DNA of 64,000 nucleotides from Bacteroidota bacterium. Lineage in GTDB: Bacteria > Bacteroidota > Bacteroidia > Chitinophagales > Chitinophagaceae. Location of the stretch: NCBI GenBank assembly GCA_018267615.1, contig JAFDYD010000036.1:66088-130087 (forward strand). Reading direction: 5' to 3'. Below the pieces are notes generated by a model. That model did not search any database. It worked only from the letters and a program-made list of their open reading frames with translations, and was not told the DNA's origin. Position numbers and translations under genes: made by a program. The first letter of the stretch is position 1, and the number at the start of each line of letters is the position of its first letter. Positions 24,912-33,893 of this stretch are shown here, in pieces.

Positions 24912-25580
24912 ATGAAGAAATTTACACTGGTATTATTCATCTTAGTTTGTTGTTTTGGGGTGATCGCACAAAATAATAGTATTGGCAATAACGATCCCGA
25001 AGCGAAAAAGTTATTGGACCAGGTGAGCAATAAGATGAAAACATATAAAGCGATCCAGGCAACTTTTACTTTGAAAATAGAAGATTCGAAAGGCAATCCA
25101 CAGGGATCAAAGAAAGGAACGCTCATCACAAAAGGCAATAAATATAAATTGAGCATCACCGGGCAGGAAATTTATTGCGATGGAAAAAACGTTTGGACCT
25201 TCGATAAATCTGCCAATGAAGTGACGGTCACAAAATATGATCCGGCATCAAATACGATGACTTCGCCGCAGCGTTTGCTTTCTAATTTTTATGACAAGGA
25301 TTTTCTGTACAAATTAAATGGAGATCAGAAGATAGGAAACAAAACGGTCAGTGAAATAGAAATGACGCCTGTCGATAAAACAAAAAATGTTTTTAAAATT
25401 TATCTCTATATCGATAAAGCTACTAAAACACTTTACTCGGGAAAGGCGCTTGATAAAAATGGTAACAGGTATCTATATACGATAAACAGTATGAATGGCA
25501 AGGCTTCGATAAACGATGCTGATTTTGTTTTTAATAAGGCAAAATATCCCGGAGTTGAAGTAGTTGACCTCGGTGAATAA
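24912..25580 (+). CDS. lolA: LolA-like outer-membrane lipoprotein carrier
   Basis: The product (222 aa) has a signal peptide (FTLVLFILVCCFGVIAQ) and a LolA-type half-barrel: LLDQVSNKMKTYKAIQATFTLKIEDSKG, GTLITKGNKYKLSITGQEIYCDGKNVWTFDKSANEVTV, and later FKIYLYIDKATKTLYSGKALDKNGNRYLYTI. LolA carries lipoproteins across the periplasm, although Bacteroidetes homologues are divergent and some differ in role. The frame is open from 24837, but ATG 24912 gives the signal peptide. It ends 8 bp from the convergent ubiX stop. Confidence 0.85.
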   Translation: MKKFTLVLFILVCCFGVIAQNNSIGNNDPEAKKLLDQVSNKMKTYKAIQATFTLKIEDSKGNPQGSKKGTLITKGNKYKLSITGQEIYCDGKNVWTFDKSANEVTVTKYDPASNTMTSPQRLLSNFYDKDFLYKLNGDQKIGNKTVSEIEMTPVDKTKNVFKIYLYIDKATKTLYSGKALDKNGNRYLYTINSMNGKASINDADFVFNKAKYPGVEVVDLGE

Positions 25581-25588
25581 TTCTTCAC

Positions 25589-26149
25589 TTATTTATTTCC
25601 CCATCTAAAAGTTTTGAGTTCTATGCCCGCAAGATCGAGTGCGCGGTCAACCACCGTTGATGCAACGGCTTCAATGGTGGTCGGTTTGCTATAGAAAGAT
25701 GGACTTGCGGGGCAAATAATACCACCTGCCAGCGTTACTGTTTCCATATTTCTGATATGAACGAGGTTATAAGGCGTATCGCGAACAACGCAAATCAGTT
25801 TCCTTCTTTCCTTCAATATCACATCAGCGGCCCTTGTAATGAGATCTGATGACACTCCGGTCGCAATTCTCCCCAGTGTTCCCATCGAACAAGGAATAAT
25901 GATCAGGGTTTGGTATTGACCCGATCCAGATGCAAAAGGAGCGGAAAAGTCCTGTTGTTGGAAAAAACGGACATCATAGTTTTTATACGACTGGTTGCTC
26001 AACTCAGTTTCCCAGACTTGTTTGGCATTTTCAGTCATAACCACGGATAATTCGCTCCATTGGTCCTTTAATTGAGTTAATTTATCAAGCAATAATTGCG
26101 CGTATATCGAACCGCTGGCGCCTGTAATGGCAACGACAATTTTTTGCAT
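25589..26149 (-). CDS. ubiX: UbiX-family flavin prenyltransferase
   Basis: The product (186 aa) joins a dimethylallyl unit to FMN, making the prenyl-FMN cofactor used by UbiD-type decarboxylases. Motifs: VVAITGASGSIYAQLLLDKL (FMN-binding Rossmann start), IIPCSMGTLGRIATGVSSDLITRAADV, LICVVRDTPYNLVHIRNM and GGIICPASPSFYSKP. No ubiD lies in the window. In Bacteroidetes the partner decarboxylase often acts in menaquinone synthesis, but that is inference. It is divergent from the thioredoxin-like lipoprotein gene, with a 43-bp shared promoter region. Confidence 0.95.
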   Translation of the reverse strand: MQKIVVAITGASGSIYAQLLLDKLTQLKDQWSELSVVMTENAKQVWETELSNQSYKNYDVRFFQQQDFSAPFASGSGQYQTLIIIPCSMGTLGRIATGVSSDLITRAADVILKERRKLICVVRDTPYNLVHIRNMETVTLAGGIICPASPSFYSKPTTIEAVASTVVDRALDLAGIELKTFRWGNK

Positions 26150-26159
26150 GGTATTTGTT

Positions 26160-26190
26160 TAATTTTGTTGAGATTGGTCAAACAAAAATA
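26160..26190. promoter_or_regulatory. Divergent promoter region with two -7 elements
   Basis: TAATTTTG at 26160-26167 faces right, toward the thioredoxin-like gene (ATG 26193). TATTTTTG at 26190-26183 faces left, toward ubiX (ATG at 26149). Both are exact TAnnTTTG matches within the 43-bp gap, so the two promoters would overlap and could compete. Confidence 0.45.
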
Positions 26191-26192
26191 CT

Positions 26193-26723
26193 ATGCAAAA
26201 AGGGAAACTGTTTTTTTTATCTGCCTGGCTTTTGATCTTTTCTTGTGCGCATACACCTGCACCTTCTGCGGATCATCTGAAATGGTTAAACCTGGTTGAT
26301 GCAACAGAAAATCTGCAAAAAGAAAAGAAACCGGTACTAATCGATCTCTATACTGATTGGTGTGGGTGGTGCAAAATCATGGATAAGAAAACTTATTCAA
26401 ATAAAAATGTCATGCAATACCTGCAGGATAAATTTTATCCTGTGCGGGTGAATGCCGAATCGCGCGAAACGATTACATGGGATGGCAAGTCATACGCGTT
26501 TAATCCAAGCTATCGCAGCAACGAATTTGCGGTTTATGTCACACAAGGCCGATTGGAGTTTCCTACTACGGTAATTATTCCGACAGATGGCAGCGGTCCG
26601 CAAGCTATTCCGGGTTACCTTGAGCCAAAAGATTTTGAATTGATCGTGAAATATTTCGGAGAAGGGGATTATGGAAAGATTCCGTTTGAAGAATACAGGA
26701 AAAATTTTAAATCTACCTGGTAG
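26193..26723 (+). CDS. Thioredoxin-fold lipoprotein with WCGWC site
   Basis: The product (176 aa) has a lipoprotein signal (FFLSAWLLIFSC, lipid-modified Cys18) and a thioredoxin-like domain. The redox site is TDWCGWC with Cys57 and Cys60, followed by FPTTVIIPTDG, where the cis-proline would be. The domain resembles the Thioredoxin_7/DUF255-like group found in Bacteroidetes envelopes. It probably reduces or isomerises disulfides, or delivers electrons to envelope proteins; substrate unknown. The insert between the motifs (WDGKSYAFNPSYRSNEFA) is somewhat longer than in plain thioredoxin. Confidence 0.87.
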   Translation: MQKGKLFFLSAWLLIFSCAHTPAPSADHLKWLNLVDATENLQKEKKPVLIDLYTDWCGWCKIMDKKTYSNKNVMQYLQDKFYPVRVNAESRETITWDGKSYAFNPSYRSNEFAVYVTQGRLEFPTTVIIPTDGSGPQAIPGYLEPKDFELIVKYFGEGDYGKIPFEEYRKNFKSTW

Positions 26724-27018
26724 GTCGACTACCCTCGCTGATTACTTTCTTATCTGTCATTCTCGATAATTTGTCCAAGCTATTATAGCCGGTTCCATTG
26801 AGTAAAATGGGGTTGTATTTGCTCAATATCGCACATCAATTTGTGTTAACAAGCATTTAACGTTGTAACATTGGTTGCTCGCAGAAGATGGTTTTGTACT
26901 TTTTGGAGATTAATTGTATTATTTACACTTGATTTTGATCAATTTTGTCACCTTTTGCCAAAAAAAAGGTATATTATGCAACCATTTTTTCAATATGAAC
27001 ATACTATATTTGACTTTT

Positions 27019-27087
27019 CATAGGATAAGGTTTAATGGTTAATGGTATTTGATTAGTGCGGCCTCCTGAATAAGGAGGCTTTTTTTT
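27019..27087 (+). ncRNA. Candidate small RNA of about 70 nt (promoter and terminator, no ORF)
   Basis: TATATTTG at 27005-27012 is an exact -7 match. Transcription from about 27019 would end at the terminator with stem 27061-27066 / 27074-27079, a 7-nt loop and eight Ts (27080-27087). The next downstream gene is on the other strand, so the terminator serves no obvious gene. An ORF of 15 codons at 26995 overlaps the promoter and is not convincing. The terminator is well supported; the transcript is inference. Confidence 0.4.
27061..27087 (+). terminator. Rho-independent terminator, plus strand
   Basis: The stem GCCTCC/GGAGGC (6 bp) has loop TGAATAA and is followed by a run of eight Ts. It could also end read-through from the thioredoxin-like gene about 340 bp upstream. 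Confidence 0.8.
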
Positions 27088-27142
27088 GCCCAAAATTTAA
27101 TTCTTATCAGGAAAATGAAAAGATGATGAACGGGTGGAAAGT

Positions 27143-27592
27143 TTAATGTCTCGACGATCTATTTCTCGTAATAGAAAGATCCGAGAAATCAATTTTTTCT
27201 TCCGGTATATAAGCGAGCCCCGGTGTGTACAGATCGGGTTCCTGCAGATTCAGCAAAAGTTTTTTTTCTTTATCAGATTTCGCGGTAATTATTTTATCGA
27301 AGTATTCATTTTTGTAAGTACCGATGCAAACAATATTTACATAGTATTTTCCTTTAGGTACTGTTACTTTAATTGTGTTATCGACAGGATAAAAAATTTG
27401 CATCACTACTCCGGCGCCACTATGATCATACCTGTCGAAAATCATATATACCGAATCAATATTTAGATTGTGATGAGAAGCATTGTCCAATTGAATTACA
27501 ACCGTTGTAGAGTCTTTGAATGTTTTATCAGACGAGAAACCGATGATATGCAACAATACCAAGAGGGATAATATGATGCTTTTTCGAAGCAA
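27143..27592 (-). CDS. Hypothetical exported protein
   Basis: I do not recognise a family. The product (149 aa) begins at a TTG; no ATG or GTG is available before the hydrophobic N-terminus (SIILSLLVLLHIIGFSS), which looks like a signal peptide. The mature part reads as a small beta-sandwich: TTVVIQLDNASHHNLNIDSVYMIFDRYD, then VDNTIKVTVPKGKYYVNIVCIG, then KEKKLLLNLQEPDLYTPGLAYIPEE. The phrase VPKGKYYV is common in Bacteroidetes secreted domains of the carboxypeptidase-regulatory or prealbumin type. It is separated from neighbours by terminators on both sides, so probably monocistronic. Confidence 0.65.
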   Translation of the reverse strand: MLRKSIILSLLVLLHIIGFSSDKTFKDSTTVVIQLDNASHHNLNIDSVYMIFDRYDHSGAGVVMQIFYPVDNTIKVTVPKGKYYVNIVCIGTYKNEYFDKIITAKSDKEKKLLLNLQEPDLYTPGLAYIPEEKIDFSDLSITRNRSSRH

Positions 27593-27711
27593 AGTTTTCA
27601 GTTTAGGGATTCAAATTAAGTGGGGTACCTGCTTTATTTTGATGACCTTTATTCGGTTTTTAAAGGCTTGATTTTAACGGTTTACAGAGTATTACCCTCA
27701 TGTATAAACGA

Positions 27712-27744
27712 AAAGTTCCCGGTTTTATTCGAACCAGGAACTTT
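27712..27744 (-). terminator. Likely terminator after the alpha-oxoamine synthase gene
   Basis: A 13-bp stem (27712-27724 with 27732-27744, one mismatch) and a 7-nt loop lie 24 bp after the minus-strand stop at 27768. The T-tract after the stem is short on the minus strand and longer (ATTTTT) on the plus strand, so it may work in either direction. Confidence 0.55.
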
Positions 27745-27767
27745 ATTTTTATAAGAATTTACACTTA

Positions 27768-29024
27768 TTAGACTTCAGCCATATGCGGGATTGCTTCAAC
27801 TTTATACTCTCCGGCATCAAGTTTTTTCTTCGTTTCATCGAAGGCTTTTAACGTGGCTTGAATGTCAGCATCTGTATGTACCGCTGTTGGAATAAGACGA
27901 TAAATAATATGCCCCTTAGGGATTACAGGATACACGACGATAGAGCAGAATATGCCATAATTCTCGCGCAGATCCATCACCATTGCTGTTGCTTCAGGTA
28001 CATCACCTTTCATATACACTGGCGTAACAACAGAATCAGTGTTACCGATATCAAACCCTTTTTGTTTTAAACCATTCTGCAACTTGCGCGCATTGTCCCA
28101 TAATTTATCTTTCAGATCAGGATGATTGCGCAATAATTCAAGACGCTTGAGATTTCCCAATACAAAAGGCATCGGAAGACTTTTTGCGAATATCTGGCTG
28201 CGGATATTATATCTTATATAGTCAATGATAATTTTTTCGCCGGATACAAATGCACCGATAGATGCCATTGACTTCGCGAAAGTAGAAAAATACAGGTCGA
28301 TCTTATCCTGGATACCTTGTTCCTCTCCAGCACCTGCTCCTGTTTTTCCCAATGTGCCGAACCCGTGTGCATCGTCTACCAGTAACCGAAACTGATATTT
28401 ATCTTTTAACGCTGCTATTTCTTTCAGGCGGCCTTGATCTCCCGCCATACCAAATACGCCTTCAGTGATAACCAATATGCCACCCGCTTTTTGTTTTTCA
28501 ACAAGCGCATTAGCCCTTTGGATTTGTTTTTCAAAATCATCAACGTCGTTGTGTTTGAAAACATATCTATGTCCGGGATGCAAACGAAGTCCATCAATAA
28601 TACACGCATGGCATTCCGCATCATAAACGACAACATCGTGGCGTCCGCATAAAACATCAATGATGCTCACCATTCCCTGGTAGCCATAATTTAATAAGGC
28701 GGTGTCTTCTTTCATGACGAAATCCGCGAGCTCTCTTTCCAGTTGTTCGTGATAATTGCTGTTTCCACTCATCATCCTTGCGCCCATTGGCGTAGCAAGA
28801 CCGAATTGTGCTGCCGCATCTGCATCCGTTTTACGCACCTCGGGATGATTTGCCAAACCAAGATAATTGTTGAGGCTCCAAACAATCATTTCCTTTCCGC
28901 GAAATTTCATTTTGCTGCCGATTTCTCCTTCCAACTTCGGGAACGCAAAGTATCCATGCGCTCTTTCGCGATGCTGGCCAATCGGTCCATAATGCTTGAT
29001 CAATCTTTCAAAAATGTCTGCCAT
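27768..29024 (-). CDS. PLP-dependent alpha-oxoamine synthase family protein
   Basis: The product (418 aa) belongs to the family of 8-amino-7-oxononanoate synthase, 2-amino-3-ketobutyrate CoA ligase and serine palmitoyltransferase, which condense an amino acid with an acyl-CoA. Motifs: WSLNNYLGLANHPEVR, GARMMSGNSNYHEQLERELADF, LNYGYQGMVSII, YDAECHACIIDGLRLH, LLVDDAHGFGTLGKTGAGAGEEQG and the PLP lysine in STFAKSMASIGAFVSG. The extended N- and C-termini differ from BioF. Bacteroidetes make sphingolipids and related sulfonolipids with such enzymes, so a lipid role is possible, but substrate cannot be assigned. It ends with its own terminator. Confidence 0.85.
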   Translation of the reverse strand: MADIFERLIKHYGPIGQHRERAHGYFAFPKLEGEIGSKMKFRGKEMIVWSLNNYLGLANHPEVRKTDADAAAQFGLATPMGARMMSGNSNYHEQLERELADFVMKEDTALLNYGYQGMVSIIDVLCGRHDVVVYDAECHACIIDGLRLHPGHRYVFKHNDVDDFEKQIQRANALVEKQKAGGILVITEGVFGMAGDQGRLKEIAALKDKYQFRLLVDDAHGFGTLGKTGAGAGEEQGIQDKIDLYFSTFAKSMASIGAFVSGEKIIIDYIRYNIRSQIFAKSLPMPFVLGNLKRLELLRNHPDLKDKLWDNARKLQNGLKQKGFDIGNTDSVVTPVYMKGDVPEATAMVMDLRENYGIFCSIVVYPVIPKGHIIYRLIPTAVHTDADIQATLKAFDETKKKLDAGEYKVEAIPHMAEV

Positions 29025-29211
29025 TTGGTGATAGATTTAGAGTTCAAAATTTGGCGCTAAATTAGCGTATTTAGGCCAAAGCCCAAGCATCTATACATGA
29101 AAGAACAATACTTCCAGATAGCCGGGTAAACAGGCTCAATAAGCCTGTAATTCGCTCTTTTGAAAGGCCGCCTTTTTTCAATTTTTTAATATACAAATGA
29201 GCTGATTCAAA

Positions 29212-29219
29212 TACTTTTG
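29212..29219 (+). promoter_or_regulatory. Candidate -7 promoter element (TACTTTTG) for the phosphatase gene
   Basis: An exact TAnnTTTG match ends 14 bp before ATG 29234 in the divergent gap upstream of the PafA-like gene, implying a short leader. Confidence 0.4.
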
Positions 29220-29233
29220 TTTAAAATTTGCGC

Positions 29234-30868
29234 ATGTTTCGTAAAAATGTATTTGTCGTAATTTTTTTATTGATTTCTGTTTTTGCATTCAGTCAAACAC
29301 AAACTATCAGCAGGCCAAAGCTGGTCGTTGGGATCGTCGTCGATCAGATGCGTTGGGATTATTTGTACCGTTATTATGATCGTTATGGAAACGGAGGTTT
29401 CAAGCGATTGTTAAGCGATGGTTTTTCCTGTGAAAATACTTTTATCAATTACCTTCCTTCATATACCGCCGTTGGTCACTCCACAATTTATACGGGATCA
29501 GTTCCTTCAATCCATGGTATTGCAGGGAATGATTGGATAGAGCAACTAACGGGGAAGCACATGTACTGTACGGAAGATACCACTGTTGAAAGTGTCGGCG
29601 TTCCGAATTCAATGGAAGGACAGATGTCGCCTAAAAATTTATTGGTAACAACCGTCACTGACGAATTGCGGATAGCTACCAACTATCAATCGAAAGTGGT
29701 TGGTGTGTCTCTGAAAGACAGAGCTGCAATTCTGCCTGCGGGACACGCAGCAAACGCAGCGTTCTGGCTTGATGATGCGAGTGGTCATTTTATCACGAGC
29801 ACCTATTATATGAAGGAATTACCTGATTGGGTAAATCAATTCAATAAACAAAATAAGATCGAACAGTATATCAAAGACGGATGGAATACTTTATATCCAA
29901 TTAATACGTACGTTCAGAGTGATTCGGATAATAAAATTTATGAAGGCAAACTAGCGGGAGAATCTGCTTCTGTATTCCCGCATAATATCAAAAAAGCTTA
30001 TGAAAAAAGTAAAGGTTTTTTTCGCCCTACACCATTTGGAAATAGTTTCACGCTCGAATTTGCAACCGCAGCAATAGACGGGTATCAATTGGGAAAAGGT
30101 CCGGCGGCAGACTTTCTTACGATCAACTGCGCGTCGACGGATTATGTTGGACACACATTTGGTCCCAATTCAATCGAAGTAGAAGATACTTATTTGCGCC
30201 TCGACCAGGATCTCGCAAAATTCTTTTCGATGCTTGACGCTAAAATAGGAAAGGATCAATACATCGTTTTTCTCACAGCTGATCATGGTGCGGCGCACGC
30301 AATTGGTTATTCTCAACAAAACAAAATGCCCGGTGATTTTTATGTATCGCAAATAATTCTCGACAATCTAAACAGGTTGCTTGCTGCAAAATTTGGAGAA
30401 GAAAAATTGATTCTTGCCGGGATGAATTACCAGATCATATTTGATATGAAAAAGATCAACGACAAGAAACTCGATTTTGATGCAATTAAAAAAAGCGTCG
30501 TTGATTATTTACAGCAACAGCCGGGTGTTAATTATGCGTTAGATGTAGCAAAAATCGGTGAGGCGCCCATTCCAGAACCGATAAAGACAATGATCATTAA
30601 CGGTTATAATTTAAAACGCAGCGGACCTGTGCAGGTTGCTTTTAATGCAGGCTGGCTTGAATCTTATGCGAGAACCGGAACGACGCACGGTTCATGGAAT
30701 CCATATGATACGCATATACCACTTGTATTTATGGGCTGGGGTATTCGCCAGGGGAGTTCCAATTCAACCCTACATATGACTGATATTGCTCCGACAATAG
30801 CGGCGCTCCTACACATACAAATGCCAAGCGGATGTATTGGCATGCCTATCCGTGAAGTGATGAAATGA
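29234..30868 (+). CDS. PafA-like periplasmic alkaline phosphatase
   Basis: From ATG 29234 the product is 544 aa with a signal peptide (VFVVIFLLISVFAFS). It follows the PafA phosphomonoesterase of Elizabethkingia almost in register: metal ligand Asp37 (VVDQMRWDY), nucleophile Thr78 (LPSYTAVGHS; T79 in PafA) and the substrate-binding pair Lys161/Arg163 (SLKDRAAILPAG; K162/R164 in PafA). ADHGAAHA provides further metal ligands. The Lys/Arg pair favours phosphomonoesters over diesters. It would release phosphate from organic phosphates in the periplasm. The gene is followed directly by an M16 protease gene, which begins 79 bp later. Confidence 0.92.
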   Translation: MFRKNVFVVIFLLISVFAFSQTQTISRPKLVVGIVVDQMRWDYLYRYYDRYGNGGFKRLLSDGFSCENTFINYLPSYTAVGHSTIYTGSVPSIHGIAGNDWIEQLTGKHMYCTEDTTVESVGVPNSMEGQMSPKNLLVTTVTDELRIATNYQSKVVGVSLKDRAAILPAGHAANAAFWLDDASGHFITSTYYMKELPDWVNQFNKQNKIEQYIKDGWNTLYPINTYVQSDSDNKIYEGKLAGESASVFPHNIKKAYEKSKGFFRPTPFGNSFTLEFATAAIDGYQLGKGPAADFLTINCASTDYVGHTFGPNSIEVEDTYLRLDQDLAKFFSMLDAKIGKDQYIVFLTADHGAAHAIGYSQQNKMPGDFYVSQIILDNLNRLLAAKFGEEKLILAGMNYQIIFDMKKINDKKLDFDAIKKSVVDYLQQQPGVNYALDVAKIGEAPIPEPIKTMIINGYNLKRSGPVQVAFNAGWLESYARTGTTHGSWNPYDTHIPLVFMGWGIRQGSSNSTLHMTDIAPTIAALLHIQMPSGCIGMPIREVMK

Positions 30869-30947
30869 ATTGTATTATTGTTTCAACCGTGAGCATTTAA
30901 ATTTCTCTATAAGTTGTCTTACAATCTCACATAAAAATATCCGCGAC

Positions 30948-33770
30948 ATGCAAAAATTCAAAACCTTGTGCAATGGTCTGTTTCTTTTGGTGATTAGTTT
31001 ATTATTTTCTGTTTCCGTTTTTTCTCAATTCAAAGGAACTGATAATTTACCGTTGGATGCTTCTGTAAAAAAAGGAAAGCTTCCGAATGGACTTACTTAT
31101 TATATCCGCAAGAATGCGAAGCCCGAAAACAAAGTACAACTTCGTTTAGTAGTTAATGCCGGTTCGGTATTGGAAGATCCGGACCAACTTGGATTGGCGC
31201 ATATGATGGAACATATGAACTTTAATGGTTCAAAGAATTTTCCAAAGAATGATCTCGTGAGTTATTTGCAATCGATCGGTGTTCAGTTTGGCGCGGATCT
31301 CAATGCAAATACCGGTTTTGATGCGACCATTTATATTTTGCCAATTCCATCTGATGATCCGGAGAAACTTGACAAAGGATTTACGATTTTAGAAGATTGG
31401 GCAGGCAACGCGCTTCTCGATTCTGTTGAAATCAATAAAGAAAGAGGCGTTGTACTCGAAGAATCACGACTTGGAAAAGGAGCTAATGAAAGAATGGGAA
31501 AGAAATATTTACCAAAACTTTTTAACGGATCGAAGTATGCAAGCCGCATTCCTATAGGGAAAGACGAGATCATACAGAATTTCAAACCGGCCACCATCAA
31601 GAGATTTTACAAAACATGGTATCGCCCGGATAATATGGCCGTTATAGTAGTGGGTGATATCGATCCTGTTGCTGCAGAAAAAGAAATCATAAAACATTTC
31701 AGCAATTTCAAGAATCCTGTCCCGGAAAAACCAAGACCCGCATTTATTCCGGTTGCGCCGAGAACAACAAGTGAAGCAATGGTGCTAACTGACAAAGAGC
31801 AAACAATAAAGCTGCTGAATATTTTTGATTATATCGAGAAAGACAAAGCAGTTAAGACCTGGGGCGATTACCGATCAACAATTATAGAAAACTTATTCAC
31901 TACGATGGTGAACCAGCGTTTAAGTGAATTGACACAACAGGCAAATCCTCCTTTTTTATTCGCGGGTACCGGTACAGAAGACATCATCCGTGGATATAAA
32001 CTGCATATTTCAGTTGCGGCATTAAGCGATAAACCGGTGCAGGTAGCGATCGACTCACTGGTACGGACAACCGAAACGGTGAAAAAATTCGGGTTCCTTC
32101 CAGCTGAATTGGAAAGAGCAAAAAGCAACCTGCTAAACGAAATGCAGAATGCTTATGAGAATAAAGATAAGACCGAATCGGCTAATCTTGTTGAAGAATA
32201 TATCGGCAACTTTTTATCTGGTGAGCCTATACCGGGCATATCTAACGAGTATGAGTATATGAAACAGGTTGTTCCCGGAATTACTTTGCAGGAGGTAAAT
32301 GCGCTGACCGCGAAAATGGACAGCAAACAGGGTGAGTTTTTGTTGTTGCGTGCTCCGGATAAAGAAGCTGGTTCATTACCATCGAGTCAACAGGCACTTG
32401 CCATGTTGAATTCCGCTCACCAATTGCCGATAGTGCCATATGCGGAGAAAGCAGTTGCAAAATCATTATTGGATAAAATGCCGGTTCCGGGAAAAGTTAT
32501 TAATACAACCAACAACGCGGACCTTGGTATAACAGAACTTACTTTTAGTAATGGCATAACGGTGACGCTCAAGCCAACTGAGTTTAAAAACGACGAAATA
32601 AAAATGGATGCATGGAGATGGGGAGGATTTCATAATTATGAAATAGCCGATAAACAGAACGCTGAATATTGTGCTCAGCTTGTCGGTGCAATGGGAGTGA
32701 AGGATATGTCGCCTGTGGACCTTCAGAAATTTCTCGCCGGTAAAACTGTTGGCGCGTCTTCATATGTCAATCCTAACGACGAAGGCATCGAGGGTTCTTG
32801 CAGTGCGAAAGATCTCGAAACATTTCTTCAATTGGTGAATGTTTATTTTACGCAACCGAGGAAGGATGAAAAATTATTTCAAAGTTTTGTGACATCGCAA
32901 AAAACTTTCTTGCAGAATATCCGGTCAAATCCCTTTGCTTATTTTGGAGATACTTTGTCAAAAATCGAATATGGAAATAATCCGTGGGCGCAGGGTATTC
33001 CAAGCCCAGCTGATTTTGATAAGATCAATCTCGACAGATCATTTAATATCTACAAAGAAATATTTGGCAATGCTTATGGCATTCATTTCACCTTGGTCGG
33101 TAATATCGACGTAGAGAAAATCACACCTTTACTCGAAACATATCTTGGGAGCTTGCCTTCAACAAAAAAAGAAAATAAATTTACAGATGTAGGGCTGCGG
33201 CCTGCAAAAGGTATAATCGAAGCGACTGTTTACAAAGGCGCAGATAAAAAAAGTCTCGTGAATTTAATTTTCACCGGCGAAGCACCATATAGCCGTGATG
33301 AAGAATTAAAGTTAAAAGCGCTGATCGAAGTGTTGAATATAAAAACGATTGAGAGATTGCGCGAAGAAATGGGAGGCATATATACCGGAGGTTCAAGAGC
33401 TGGTTTCGAAAAAAGACCCTACAATCATTATACGATCACGACAAGTTTCCCATGTGGACCGGAAAATGTCGACAAGCTAATTGCTGCTTTATTCGATATT
33501 ATAAAAAATGCGAGAGAAAAGGGTGTTGAACAAAAAGATCTTGACAAAGTAAAAGAAACATGGAAAAGACAGAACCAGGATCATATAAAACAAAATGATT
33601 ATTGGCTTAATTCTTTGAGTACTTCGTGGATAGACCAGGAAAATCCTGCATGGATACAGGATTATGCAAAAAAAGTGGATTCACTCACTACGAAGGATTT
33701 GCAAGATGCAGCGGTAAAATATTTCAATATGCAGAATTATATCAAGGCGGTGCTTAAGCCGGAAAAATGA
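30948..33770 (+). CDS. Secreted M16-family zinc metalloprotease (pitrilysin/insulinase type)
   Basis: The product (940 aa) has a signal peptide (LFLLVISLLFSVSVFS), then an active M16 domain with the inverted zinc motif HxxEH (His85, Glu88, His89 in LAHMMEHMNFNG) and third ligand Glu165 (INKERGVVLEES). A second M16 pair follows (residues about 530-940), with no HxxEH there, as expected: one half is catalytic and the other structural. Four-domain size (about 940 aa) matches single-chain pitrilysins. Family members degrade peptides in a closed chamber. I chose ATG 30948 for the signal peptide. A clear terminator follows. Confidence 0.93.
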   Translation: MQKFKTLCNGLFLLVISLLFSVSVFSQFKGTDNLPLDASVKKGKLPNGLTYYIRKNAKPENKVQLRLVVNAGSVLEDPDQLGLAHMMEHMNFNGSKNFPKNDLVSYLQSIGVQFGADLNANTGFDATIYILPIPSDDPEKLDKGFTILEDWAGNALLDSVEINKERGVVLEESRLGKGANERMGKKYLPKLFNGSKYASRIPIGKDEIIQNFKPATIKRFYKTWYRPDNMAVIVVGDIDPVAAEKEIIKHFSNFKNPVPEKPRPAFIPVAPRTTSEAMVLTDKEQTIKLLNIFDYIEKDKAVKTWGDYRSTIIENLFTTMVNQRLSELTQQANPPFLFAGTGTEDIIRGYKLHISVAALSDKPVQVAIDSLVRTTETVKKFGFLPAELERAKSNLLNEMQNAYENKDKTESANLVEEYIGNFLSGEPIPGISNEYEYMKQVVPGITLQEVNALTAKMDSKQGEFLLLRAPDKEAGSLPSSQQALAMLNSAHQLPIVPYAEKAVAKSLLDKMPVPGKVINTTNNADLGITELTFSNGITVTLKPTEFKNDEIKMDAWRWGGFHNYEIADKQNAEYCAQLVGAMGVKDMSPVDLQKFLAGKTVGASSYVNPNDEGIEGSCSAKDLETFLQLVNVYFTQPRKDEKLFQSFVTSQKTFLQNIRSNPFAYFGDTLSKIEYGNNPWAQGIPSPADFDKINLDRSFNIYKEIFGNAYGIHFTLVGNIDVEKITPLLETYLGSLPSTKKENKFTDVGLRPAKGIIEATVYKGADKKSLVNLIFTGEAPYSRDEELKLKALIEVLNIKTIERLREEMGGIYTGGSRAGFEKRPYNHYTITTSFPCGPENVDKLIAALFDIIKNAREKGVEQKDLDKVKETWKRQNQDHIKQNDYWLNSLSTSWIDQENPAWIQDYAKKVDSLTTKDLQDAAVKYFNMQNYIKAVLKPEK

Positions 33771-33789
33771 TAGCATAATAAAAATCTGG

Positions 33790-33822
33790 ATTATCCCGTT
33801 TAGAAAACGGGATAATTCTTTT
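33790..33822 (+). terminator. Rho-independent terminator after the M16 protease gene
   Basis: The 11-bp perfect stem ATTATCCCGTT/AACGGGATAAT (33790-33800, 33806-33816) has a 5-nt loop and is followed by TCTTTT. It starts 20 bp after the protease stop. Confidence 0.85.
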
Positions 33823-33893
33823 ATAGAACCTTATACCTCGTGTATATCCTGCTGATGATATGCAGAGATTATACTTTATCTTGTGAAATCTTT

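Larger units (their letters stand above)
26724..27142. other. Intergenic region, 419 bp, with a possible small RNA
   Basis: No protein gene is visible. The first half is A+T-rich spacer. A promoter-like element at 27005-27012 and a strong terminator at 27061-27087 lie on the plus strand. No plus-strand gene follows for more than 2 kb, so together they outline a short independent transcript, listed separately. Confidence 0.6.

Noticed and set aside
26995..27043. 15-codon leader peptide before the terminator at 27061
   Set aside because: No run of a single amino acid, it overlaps the promoter element, and no plus-strand biosynthetic gene follows.
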